NCBI GenBank assembly: GCA_009903905.1
Contig: WYEI01000310.1
Location: 1-10,544, forward strand
Direction: 5' to 3'
Length of the DNA stretch: 10,544 nt
DNA from: Pyrobaculum sp.
GTDB taxonomy: Archaea; Thermoproteota; Thermoprotei; Thermoproteales; Thermoproteaceae
The notes under the pieces are model-generated. The model was not told the origin of the DNA. It was given only the letters and a program-made list of their open reading frames with translations, and did no database searches. Both the position numbers and the translations under genes were made by a program. Shown piece after piece: positions 1 to 6,375 of the stretch (its first letter is position 1; every line of letters begins with the position of its first letter).

Positions 1-743
1 ACGGCGACGTTGCCGGGGGGCCTTAGGCCGGTGGGCCCCGTCACGAGGGTCACCTCGGCGCCTCTTGCCGCGGCCTCTCTGGCGAAGTAGTAGCCGGTCA
101 AGCCGCTGCTGGGCGTGGTGAGGTACTTCACATCGTCCAGATATTCCCGGGTGGGTCCCGCAGTCACCAACACCCGTAGCCGCTCGTAATCCCTCGGCGC
201 CGTGGCGTCTATGACGTACTCCGCCACGTCCTCGGGTGGGGGGTACTTGGCCTTGCCTTCCTCCACTAGGGGCGGCACCACGAGGGCCTCTTTGCCGAGC
301 CGCCTCACGGCCTCCTGGACCTGGGGCGTGTTCCACATGGCTAGGTTCATGGCGGGGACTACCACCTTCTTGGCGCCGCCGGCGGCCAGGGCGCAGGTCA
401 AAGCGGCGTTATCGGCAATGCCGAGGGATAGCTTGACCAGCGTGTTGGCGGTGGCTGGGGCAACCAGCAACACGTCTGCCTTTCCACATATCTCTATGTG
501 TTCCGTGGCGCCGGTCAGCATCACCACCGGCTTGTTTCCTGTGGCCCACCAGAAGAGGTGCGGCGAGACCAGCCTGGCTGCCTTGGGCGTCATGAAGACG
601 TGGACGTCGGCGCCGTGTCTGATGAGGAGGCGGGCGGTGTTGATCGACTTATACAGCGAGACGCCGGAGGAGACCACCAGAGCTATCTTCGCCCCGCGGA
701 GCAAGTTGCTGTATGTGCCGCGGATCGCCTCTACTTCAGACAC
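1..743 (-). CDS. coaBC: CoaBC bifunctional phosphopantothenoylcysteine decarboxylase/synthase (C-terminus cut by window edge)
   Basis: This is a cytosolic coenzyme A biosynthesis enzyme: CoaB joins cysteine to 4'-phosphopantothenate and CoaC, an FMN protein, decarboxylates the product to phosphopantetheine. I translated 247 residues. The CoaC domain spans about residues 17-180, with a flavin-binding start (KIALVVSSGVSLYKS, 19-33), the catalytic His in EHIEI (His82), APATAN (95-100) and the PAMN motif (130-133). CoaB begins near residue 190 with VLVTAGPTREYLDDV and the SSG segment at 212-214; the rest lies outside the window. The substrate clamp has EEGKAKYP (161-168) and no cysteine, unlike the bacterial clamp with its catalytic Cys; archaeal homologues I remember, such as that of Methanocaldococcus, also read EEGKAK. 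The start is GTG at 743, the only start codon between an in-frame TGA upstream and the flavin motif. It overlaps the speE stop by 8 nt (GTGTCTGA), so the two genes are probably co-transcribed. Confidence 0.93.
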   Translation of the reverse strand, partial: MSEVEAIRGTYSNLLRGAKIALVVSSGVSLYKSINTARLLIRHGADVHVFMTPKAARLVSPHLFWWATGNKPVVMLTGATEHIEICGKADVLLVAPATANTLVKLSLGIADNAALTCALAAGGAKKVVVPAMNLAMWNTPQVQEAVRRLGKEALVVPPLVEEGKAKYPPPEDVAEYVIDATAPRDYERLRVLVTAGPTREYLDDVKYLTTPSSGLTGYYFAREAAARGAEVTLVTGPTGLRPPGNVA

Positions 744-1608
744 GGCGTTTCCTGTGGATGGGCAGGTTCATGAGGCCTATGTGGGTCCTGCCGGAGTAAA
801 ACGCCGTGGCTACGCCTCTCTCCTTCAGCCTCTTGTCCACCTCGTCTGCCGTAAGCGCGGCTGGGTCGTGTCTGAGGGAGCCCAGGATGTAGTTCACGGC
901 GTAGCCGAAGGAGGGGATCCACACCTCGTACTCGGCGACGATGGGGAATACGGATCTCACGCCGTTAAGCACCATGTCGTAGGCGGCGGGGAAGAAGAAG
1001 CTGTTACCTGCCTGCGTCACGACGACCCCGTCGTCTCTTAAGATCTTCCGGATCTTCTGGAAGAACTCCGGGGCGTAGAGCTGTTTGGCGATGTCGGAGC
1101 TGTAGGGGTCTGTCAGATCCATTATCACGACGTCGTATTTATCGCCGGTCTTCAAGGCGTTCTCCACGTAGACGAAGCCGTCCTCTATCACCACCCTCGC
1201 CCGGGGGTCGTCGAAGGAGCCTTGATGCATCTCTAGGAGGTACCGCCGCGACAGCTCCACCACGTCGCCGTCTATGTCCACCATAACGGCCCTCTGGACT
1301 GTCTTGTGCTTTAGTACCTCTCGCAACGTGGCGCCTTCGCCTCCGCCTAGTATCAACACGTCGCGGGGGGCCGGGTGGGTGACCATGGCTGGGTGGACGA
1401 GGCTTTCGTGGTAGAAATGTTCATCATTATACGATGACTGGATGTAGTCGTCGAGGATCAGGGCACGGTCGTAGTCCTCCGTATCTGCGATGATTATCGT
1501 CTGGTATTTTGACCGCTTCACGGCGTGTATTGCCTTTATCCTTATCAAGAGCGTGGTGTTGCCGCTCAGCGGCTCGATCAAGACTACGGGACTTGGGGGC
1601 TTGGCCAT
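736..1608 (-). CDS. speE: Aminopropyltransferase (spermidine/thermospermine synthase-like)
   Basis: This enzyme transfers an aminopropyl group from decarboxylated S-adenosylmethionine to a polyamine. It has 290 residues, the usual family length. An N-terminal beta domain (about 1-75) leads into a Rossmann-type methyltransferase-fold core with the nucleotide-binding motif GGGEG (88-92), an acidic residue at a strand end (MVDID, 109-113) and the active-site segment DLTDP (164-168; Asp164 and Asp167), followed by QLY (176-178). Classical spermidine synthases usually have DSTDP or DSSDP followed by GPA. The DL-x-DP plus QLY arrangement recalls plant ACL5 thermospermine synthases and crenarchaeal long-chain polyamine synthases, so the product may be thermospermine or another longer polyamine rather than only spermidine. 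Agmatine is a further possible acceptor. The ATG at 1608 lies about 27 bp after the centre of a TATA box, which fits a leaderless mRNA. It overlaps coaBC downstream by 8 nt. Confidence 0.92.
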   Translation of the reverse strand: MAKPPSPVVLIEPLSGNTTLLIRIKAIHAVKRSKYQTIIIADTEDYDRALILDDYIQSSYNDEHFYHESLVHPAMVTHPAPRDVLILGGGEGATLREVLKHKTVQRAVMVDIDGDVVELSRRYLLEMHQGSFDDPRARVVIEDGFVYVENALKTGDKYDVVIMDLTDPYSSDIAKQLYAPEFFQKIRKILRDDGVVVTQAGNSFFFPAAYDMVLNGVRSVFPIVAEYEVWIPSFGYAVNYILGSLRHDPAALTADEVDKRLKERGVATAFYSGRTHIGLMNLPIHRKRRV

Positions 1609-1628
1609 GTCCTCTTCTGCACAGCCGC

Positions 1629-1640
1629 TTTTTATATATT
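1629..1640 (-). promoter_or_regulatory. TATA box for speE-coaBC
   Basis: The minus strand reads AATATATAAAAA here. Its centre is about 27 bp upstream of the speE ATG, so transcription should begin at or next to the start codon. It lies in the 43-nt gap after the peptidase stop codon and gives speE-coaBC a promoter of its own. Confidence 0.7.
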
Positions 1641-1651
1641 GCGGCAGGCGA

Positions 1652-3376
1652 CTAGGAGTGCGAGGCTTCTAGGTGTTGATGTATGAACTTCACCACCTCG
1701 GTGTACACCTTGATGCGGTTTTCCACCTTGGAGATGGTGTGGCCCTCGTCGGGGAGGATAATCATCTTCACTTCCCTCCCCAGCTCCTTTAGGCGTTGGG
1801 CTAGTTGCTCCGCCTCGTAGACGGGCACTCTTATGTCGTTGGCGCCGTGGATTATCATCAACGGCGCCTCTATCTTCTCCACATGCGTCGCCGGGCTTAA
1901 TTGCGTTAAGACGTCTCTGTGTTTGTCTAGGTAGCCGTATTCGGCCTCTCTGTATTTCCTCCGCCACGGCGCCGTCCTCTCGAGGAACGTGACGAGGTTG
2001 AAGATGCCGACTATCTCCACTCCACAGGCCCAGAGGTGGGGGGCGGCGGCGAGGGCCATCAGGGTGAGGTAGCCGCCGTAGGAGCCGCCCATGACGCACG
2101 GCTTCTTCGCGGCTATGCCTTGTTCCGCCAGCCATTTGGCGAAAGCCTCCACGTCTTTTATCGCGTCCCATCGCTTCTCCACGTCGTCTAGGTGGACGAA
2201 GGTTTTGCCGTAGCCGGTGCTTCCTCTGTAGTTGGGGGCCGCTACTATGTAGCCAGCCATGAGGAGGGCCGCGACGAGGGGCTTGAACTCGGGCCGGTCC
2301 TGGCTCTCCGGGCCTCCGTGGAGGTAAACCACGGCGCCTTTTGCCTCCCCAGGCGGTTTGTATATGTTGGCGTGTATCTGCCTTCCGTCGAAGCTTTCGT
2401 ACCAGGCCGACTCGGGGTCGGGGATCCGCTCAAGCTCCACGCCGTACCTCGGCGAATACGTCAGCCTCCTGACTGCACCTGCATGGTATGTGTAGATCTC
2501 GTGGCCGCGGTTGATGCCCGAGAGCGAGAGGAGGACCCTGCCGTCTCTGAACTGCAAGGAGGTCACGACGCCTGGGGGCAGGGCGATTTTGTGGGTGAGA
2601 CCTGACGGGATGTGCATATAGTAGAGGCCGGAGGCGCCTCCCTCGTTGAGCGCGAAGACGAGGTAGTCCCTCCAAACGTCAAACAGCTCCACGTCTCTGT
2701 CCAGCTGCACGACGTATTTCCAGTTGCCGGTGGAGAGATCCATCTGGGCTATCCCAACGTATTCGCTGTCCATATTTGTTAGGTACAGGAGCCTCCCGTC
2801 CCCCACGTATTTGGGTGAGTGGTTAAGCGCCTCACCTGCGTGTTTGGTCAGCTCCCGCACCTCCCCCTCCCTAACCCAGTAGATCGTGCTGTCGAGGTTC
2901 GTCTCGTAATGCGTGACGAAGATGCCCGCCTCGGACCACTCCTCCGCTGTGTTTATCCCGGGCAACTCCGCCGCCTTTGTCACTGCTCCGCCGAACCTGT
3001 CGTATAGGTAGAGGTGGAAGTTCTGCCCGTCGTCTCTGGTGGAGGTGAAGGCCAGCCTCTGGGAGTCGGGGGACCAGGCCCCCAGGTTGTTCACGCCTTC
3101 TGTGGAGACGGGGGTGATGTCTCCGTCGACAATATAGATGCGCCACTTCTCGTCTCCACCCACGTCCGTCGCCACGGCCACTGCGCCGTCTCCGGCGACG
3201 CGGAAATCGCCCACTCTCCCCTCCCAAGGCACAACCACGTCGTGTACAACTCCGTCGAAACGCCAAAGTTGCATTACGCCAGTTACGTCGCTTAGGTAGT
3301 ACACGGCCCCGCGCGGCCCCACCCTCGGAGAGGTTGCCGAGCGGATAGAGAGCGTCCTCTTGATCAAGAGCTCCAT
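1652..3376 (-). CDS. S9-family serine peptidase (acylaminoacyl peptidase / prolyl oligopeptidase type)
   Basis: This is probably a cytosolic serine exopeptidase or oligopeptidase that trims short or N-acylated peptides. The 574-residue length matches archaeal acylaminoacyl peptidases. Residues about 20-320 form repeated WD/YWTD-like beta-propeller strands, for example WSPDSQRLAFTSTRDDG and NHSPKYVGDGRLLYLT. The C-terminal alpha/beta-hydrolase domain, from about residue 335, has the oxyanion-side motif HGGPES, the nucleophile elbow GGSYGG (Ser432), the acid in HGANDIRVP (Asp514) and the base in DEGHT (His546), so the catalytic triad is complete. There is no signal peptide or membrane segment, which supports an intracellular role. 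The ATG at 3376 is about 25 bp from a TATA box. The family is clear, but acyl-peptide specificity cannot be read from sequence alone. It is divergent from the small winged-helix gene at 3442. Confidence 0.93.
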   Translation of the reverse strand: MELLIKRTLSIRSATSPRVGPRGAVYYLSDVTGVMQLWRFDGVVHDVVVPWEGRVGDFRVAGDGAVAVATDVGGDEKWRIYIVDGDITPVSTEGVNNLGAWSPDSQRLAFTSTRDDGQNFHLYLYDRFGGAVTKAAELPGINTAEEWSEAGIFVTHYETNLDSTIYWVREGEVRELTKHAGEALNHSPKYVGDGRLLYLTNMDSEYVGIAQMDLSTGNWKYVVQLDRDVELFDVWRDYLVFALNEGGASGLYYMHIPSGLTHKIALPPGVVTSLQFRDGRVLLSLSGINRGHEIYTYHAGAVRRLTYSPRYGVELERIPDPESAWYESFDGRQIHANIYKPPGEAKGAVVYLHGGPESQDRPEFKPLVAALLMAGYIVAAPNYRGSTGYGKTFVHLDDVEKRWDAIKDVEAFAKWLAEQGIAAKKPCVMGGSYGGYLTLMALAAAPHLWACGVEIVGIFNLVTFLERTAPWRRKYREAEYGYLDKHRDVLTQLSPATHVEKIEAPLMIIHGANDIRVPVYEAEQLAQRLKELGREVKMIILPDEGHTISKVENRIKVYTEVVKFIHQHLEASHS

Positions 3377-3395
3377 AGGGGCGATGAATGGGGGA

Positions 3396-3407
3396 GTTAT
3401 ATCAATT
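3396..3407 (-). promoter_or_regulatory. TATA box for the S9 peptidase
   Basis: The minus strand reads AATTGATATAAC. Its centre is about 25 bp upstream of the ATG at 3376, again predicting a leaderless transcript. It lies in the 65-bp gap shared with the divergent gene at 3442. Confidence 0.55.
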
Positions 3408-3417
3408 CCCCTTCAGT

Positions 3418-3428
3418 TAGTTTTTAAG
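3418..3428 (+). promoter_or_regulatory. Possible TATA element for the gene at 3442
   Basis: TAGTTTTTAAG is an AT-rich stretch in otherwise GC-rich DNA. Its centre is only about 18-19 bp before the GTG at 3442, shorter than at other promoters here, so either the true transcription start lies inside the annotated reading frame or the box is slightly misplaced. Confidence 0.35.
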
Positions 3429-3441
3429 TTGCTGTATTATC

Positions 3442-3693
3442 GTGAAGGCGGAACAACATCTACCTGCCCTGATTTGGTACCTCCAGAGGCGTGGGAGGAG
3501 CGACCGGGGGGTGGTAATCGCCGTGCGGACCCGCGAGATCTGTGGAGTAGATAGGCGATGCGGGTGGGCGCTCCGCCGCCTGATGATGGCTCTGGTGGCC
3601 CAGGGGCTGGCTAAGCGCCATAAACAAGGGGTCTACCTCATAGAGAGGGAAGCCCTAGGTAAAGTCCTTTCAGTTCTGCAGAAACTGATTTAA
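3442..3693 (+). CDS. Small winged-helix-like protein, possible transcriptional regulator
   Basis: This 83-residue basic protein starts at GTG. Its central part (about residues 25-70) looks like a winged helix: TREICGVDRRCGWALRRLM resembles helix-turn-helix with the recognition helix at WALRRLMMALVAQG, followed by LAKRHKQGVYLIER, which resembles the beta wing. I do not recognise a named family. Similar short winged-helix proteins are common in Thermoproteales and are usually annotated hypothetical. Its TAA overlaps the TATA box of the downstream membrane protease, leaving a 20-nt gap, so it may be part of or adjacent to the protease-galK-galT unit and could be a local regulator. That role is inference from position. 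Codon use resembles its neighbours and no shadow frame explains it better. Confidence 0.7.
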   Translation: MKAEQHLPALIWYLQRRGRSDRGVVIAVRTREICGVDRRCGWALRRLMMALVAQGLAKRHKQGVYLIEREALGKVLSVLQKLI

Positions 3694-3695
3694 AG
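3687..3695 (+). promoter_or_regulatory. TATA box for the M50 protease-galK-galT unit
   Basis: GATTTAAAG overlaps the stop codon of the preceding gene. Its centre is about 23 bp before the GTG at 3714, giving a nearly leaderless start for the downstream unit. Confidence 0.5.
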
Positions 3696-3713
3696 CTAGC
3701 ATTCGGCACTTAC

Positions 3714-4319
3714 GTGCATGACCCAGAGCTGAGGAGGCGGGAGCTGATGGATATCGTAATCTCTCTAATGGTGCTTTCGTTGGGCTTCTCGATTGCGATG
3801 GCCGGACGGGGCATCGTCGGCGGGATACGCTGGGATCTCGTTGTTGCGTATCTGCCCCTCACCGCCTTCGTCCTCTTCTTCGCGTTCATAGGCCACGAGC
3901 TGGCCCACCGCCAAGTCGCCAGGAGGCTTGGGTACATAGCCATGTACCAGGCTGACTACAACTTCCTGCCGCTCGCCGTGATTTTCCCACTGCTGTTCGG
4001 CTTCGTGTTCGCCGCGCCTGGCGCCGTGGTGATCTCGCCCTTCAGGCTCCACGGACACGGCGACGAGAAACGCGACAGGTTCTTTATATCAGCCGCCGGG
4101 CCTTTGACAAACATAGCATTCGCCGCGGTCGGCGCCGCTTTGATGACGGCGTTGCAGTCAGAAATCTGGTGGTTTTTCGCGTACATAAACGCGTGGCTGG
4201 CGCTCTTCAACCTCCTCCCCATACCGCCTCTTGACGGGTCGAAGATGATACGCGCAAACCCTGTCCTGTGGCTTCCAGTAATAGCAGTGGCGGCGCTCCT
4301 CGTTCTGTGGCTCTGGTAA
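3714..4319 (+). CDS. Site-2-type intramembrane metalloprotease (M50 family)
   Basis: This is a polytopic membrane zinc protease of 201 residues, close to the minimal M50 core. Hydrophobic segments lie at about 12-30, 42-60, 83-108, 124-146, 151-170 and 182-201. The zinc site HELAH (61-65) lies in GHELAHRQVARRLG at the end of a membrane segment. The third ligand is expected in NLLPIPPLDG (166-175; Asp174). The AAGPLTN motif (127-133) is also typical of site-2 proteases. There is no PDZ or CBS domain. The start is GTG at 3714, supported by the TATA box; an internal ATG at residue 12 is a weaker alternative. Its stop lies 13 nt inside galK, implying co-transcription or translational coupling with galactose genes. 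Such proteases release membrane-bound factors by cutting within the bilayer, but the substrate is unknown. It could also be called an SREBP protease-like hypothetical. Confidence 0.88.
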   Translation: MHDPELRRRELMDIVISLMVLSLGFSIAMAGRGIVGGIRWDLVVAYLPLTAFVLFFAFIGHELAHRQVARRLGYIAMYQADYNFLPLAVIFPLLFGFVFAAPGAVVISPFRLHGHGDEKRDRFFISAAGPLTNIAFAAVGAALMTALQSEIWWFFAYINAWLALFNLLPIPPLDGSKMIRANPVLWLPVIAVAALLVLWLW

Positions 4320-5392
4320 AGACGTCTGCCCCCGGCAGGCTCGACTTCCTAAACACACACCAAGACTACAAGGGCCTGCCGGTGGTATCGGTGGCGGTGG
4401 ACCTACGGACCCGCGTCGCCGTGGAGGAGGCGGCCAGGTGCGAAATCACGTCGCAAAACACCGGGGAGCACTGCGTCTTCAGCCCCGGCGAGCCGCCGAG
4501 CGGCCGCGCCTTCTGCGACTACGTGAAAGCCGCCGTCGTGGCACTGAGGAGGGCTGGCGTTGAGCTCCGCGGGTTCCGAGGCGTGTTGAGCTCAGACGTG
4601 CCCATAGGAGCCGGCATGGCCAGCAGCGCGGCGTTGCTTGTGGCGCTGACAAGCGCCTTGTTGCGGCTCGCAGGCCGAGACCCCGACCTCTACACGGTGG
4701 CTGAGCTGGCCTACGCAGCGGAGCGGGAGGTGCTGGGCATCCCATGCGGCAGGCTCGACCAGTACGGCTCCGCCTTCGGCCGCGTAGCCCTCATACACAC
4801 AAGACCGCCGGTGAAGGTCCAACAGCTGGACCTGCCGGGAGGAGTCTTCGTGGTTCTCGACAGCGGGATCCGCCACAGCACCGCCGAGGTCCACACAAAG
4901 AGGCAGGAGGAGCTCAGCAAAGCCGTGGAGATGCTTAAACAAACCCTAGGCGTGAGATGCGAGGGGTTCTGGGACTTCCCGTGGCACCTCCTCTACGGCA
5001 GAGAAGACGCCGTGGAGCAGTTGCCGGAGCCCATGAGGAGCAGAGTTGTGTTTACCCTGGAGATGCAGAAATCCACAGAAAGAGCACTGGAGCTCCTGCG
5101 GAGCCCCCTAGCCCCCCCGGGGGAGGTCCTCAAGGCTGTGGGGAGGGAGATGACGCTACAACACAAACTACTGGCCGAGCTCTACGAAGTGTCTCTGCCG
5201 CGGCTGGACAAGCTGGTGGAGGAGGCCATAGACGCCGGCGCATACGGCGCGAAGCTCTCAGGTGCAGGTCTGGGCGGGGTCGTGATAGCCCTAGCCCCCG
5301 ACAGAGAAACCGCGGAGAAGATAGGCCGGAGATCAAGCGCGGAGAGGTGGTGGGCTGTCCAGGTAGACGAGGGGCTACGGTATGGAGATTAG
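4307..5392 (+). CDS. galK: Galactokinase-like GHMP kinase with altered sugar-binding motif
   Basis: This GHMP-superfamily sugar kinase is expected to phosphorylate galactose at C1 with ATP, the first Leloir step. From GTG at 4307 it has 361 residues, near archaeal galactokinase length. A GTG at 4268 would add 13 residues before the family's usual beginning and reach further into the protease gene, so I prefer 4307. The signature region is APGRLDFLNTHQDYKG (8-23), the ATP loop is GAGMASSAA (about 101-109), the catalytic Asp sits in CGRLDQYGSAFG (Asp151), and the third GHMP motif is KLSGAGLGG (about 316). In classical galactokinases the first motif reads GEHxDY, where Glu contacts the sugar O6. 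Here Asn-Thr replaces Gly-Glu (Thr17), while the Arg (11), His (18) and Asp (20) are kept. Adjacency to galT favours galactose, but a related sugar is possible. It overlaps galT by 11 nt. Confidence 0.85.
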   Translation: MALVKTSAPGRLDFLNTHQDYKGLPVVSVAVDLRTRVAVEEAARCEITSQNTGEHCVFSPGEPPSGRAFCDYVKAAVVALRRAGVELRGFRGVLSSDVPIGAGMASSAALLVALTSALLRLAGRDPDLYTVAELAYAAEREVLGIPCGRLDQYGSAFGRVALIHTRPPVKVQQLDLPGGVFVVLDSGIRHSTAEVHTKRQEELSKAVEMLKQTLGVRCEGFWDFPWHLLYGREDAVEQLPEPMRSRVVFTLEMQKSTERALELLRSPLAPPGEVLKAVGREMTLQHKLLAELYEVSLPRLDKLVEEAIDAGAYGAKLSGAGLGGVVIALAPDRETAEKIGRRSSAERWWAVQVDEGLRYGD

Positions 5393-6371
5393 GCGGAACC
5401 CCTTCACGGGGGAACGCGTCCTAGTCTCGCCGCACCGCCTCTCAAGGCCCTGGCAACCAGAGGGCTTCTGCCCCTTCTGCCCAGGCGGCCCCGAGACAGG
5501 CCAGGGATGGGAGGTACTGTTGCTCCCCAACCGCTACCCAGTGGTGACGAGGAACCCCCCAACCCCCACGCAGGAGGAGCTCTTCCAGGCCGAGGAGGCC
5601 TACGGACAGGCATACGTGTTGGTGGAGACGCCGCAACACGACTTAGACGACCTAAGCGACCTGCCGCCAAGCCAGATAGAAAAGGTGCTGAGGCTGGTGA
5701 TGAAGGCTCAGAAAGAGGCCGAGAAGGACCCCAAAGCGCTCTACTTCCTCTTCTTTAGAAACAAGGGGAAGGAAATCGGGGTCTCCCTGACGCATCCCCA
5801 CTCCCAGATATACATCCTCCCCGTCGTGCCTCCACGCGTCGAGACGGAGCTAAGGGCCTCAGAGGAGTGGTATAGACAGAGGGGAACTTGTCTGCACTGC
5901 CTAATTACAACGCGAGAAGAGAAACGCATCGTCTACCAAAACGCCAGCTGGAAAAGCTTCGTGCCCTACTACGCCCGGTGGCCCCACGAGGTACACATAT
6001 ACCCCAAGAGACACGTCAGCCACTTCACAGCCCTCAGAGAAGACGAAGTCGGACACCTCGCCGACATGCTGAGGAAAACCCTATGCGCCTTCAAGACAGC
6101 ATTAGGCAAACCCATGCCCTACATAATGGTGCTACACCAAGCCCCCCTGAGGGTGGAAACCCCCCACTACCACCTCCACTTCGAGATATATGGGATGTAT
6201 AGGCCTGATGGGAAGCTTAAATACGCCGCTGGAGCAGAGCTAGGCGCCTCGCTATACACCCTAGACACAACGCCCGAGGAAACCGCAGAAAGGCTGAGGA
6301 AAGCGCTCGCCAACTGCGCTACAAATAACCGAAAGCCCCGCCCATTTAGGGCGGAGATGGGAAAAGTTTAA
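5382..6371 (+). CDS. galT: Galactose-1-phosphate uridylyltransferase
   Basis: GalT exchanges UMP between UDP-glucose and galactose-1-phosphate in the cytosol, directly after galactokinase in the Leloir pathway; no galE lies in this window. The protein has 329 residues. HIT-superfamily features are clear: CPFC (Cys30, Cys33) and TPQHD (His86) with the first His of THPHSQ (His138) make the usual zinc set, and the second His (His140) is the uridylylated nucleophile. A second-domain motif HYHLHFE lies at 262-268. The ATG at 5382 overlaps galK by 11 nt, so the genes are coupled. The last 19 or so residues (NCATNNRKPRPFRAEMGKV) are low in family character and are encoded across a perfect GC hairpin resembling an IS605 right end, which may be a later extension of the original C-terminus. 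Confidence 0.93.
   Translation: MEIRRNPFTGERVLVSPHRLSRPWQPEGFCPFCPGGPETGQGWEVLLLPNRYPVVTRNPPTPTQEELFQAEEAYGQAYVLVETPQHDLDDLSDLPPSQIEKVLRLVMKAQKEAEKDPKALYFLFFRNKGKEIGVSLTHPHSQIYILPVVPPRVETELRASEEWYRQRGTCLHCLITTREEKRIVYQNASWKSFVPYYARWPHEVHIYPKRHVSHFTALREDEVGHLADMLRKTLCAFKTALGKPMPYIMVLHQAPLRVETPHYHLHFEIYGMYRPDGKLKYAAGAELGASLYTLDTTPEETAERLRKALANCATNNRKPRPFRAEMGKV
6337..6358 (+). repeat. IS605-right-end-like hairpin inside the 3' end of galT
   Basis: CCGCCC (6339-6344) pairs perfectly with GGGCGG (6350-6355) around an ATTTA loop, followed by AGATG. The same design (GCCC, TTTA, GGGCGG) recurs at 6513-6526. Hairpins of this form followed by a purine-rich tail are typical of IS200/IS605 right ends. 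Here it is fully translated as part of galT. It could be an old element end, or a coincidental palindrome forming a 3' stem for the mRNA. Confidence 0.45.
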
Positions 6372-6374
6372 AAT
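6362..6374 (+). promoter_or_regulatory. Putative promoter for a non-coding RNA after galT
   Basis: AAAAGTTTAAAAT overlaps the galT stop codon, with a purine-rich BRE-like stretch just upstream. As a TATA box centred near 6369 it would start transcription near 6395, exactly where the GC-rich structured segment begins with the GCCCGC/GCGGGC hairpin. No reading frame with gene character follows, so the expected product would be an untranslated RNA. Confidence 0.4.
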
Positions 6375-6375
6375 G

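Noticed and set aside
262..285. Loss of the clamp cysteine in CoaBC as a novel defect
   Set aside because: The EEGKAK clamp without Cys is shared by archaeal homologues such as that of Methanocaldococcus, so it is a lineage feature and not a lesion.
202..1041. Long plus-strand reading frame opposite coaBC and speE
   Set aside because: It is antisense to two genes with complete family motifs, its translation is low-complexity and it has no promoter.
5697..5703. GTGATGA, a perfect C box for a C/D guide RNA
   Set aside because: No CTGA D or D' box at suitable spacing, and it lies in well-conserved galT coding sequence. Similar C-box matches at 8793-8799, 10492-10498 and 1421-1427 (minus) fail for the same reason.
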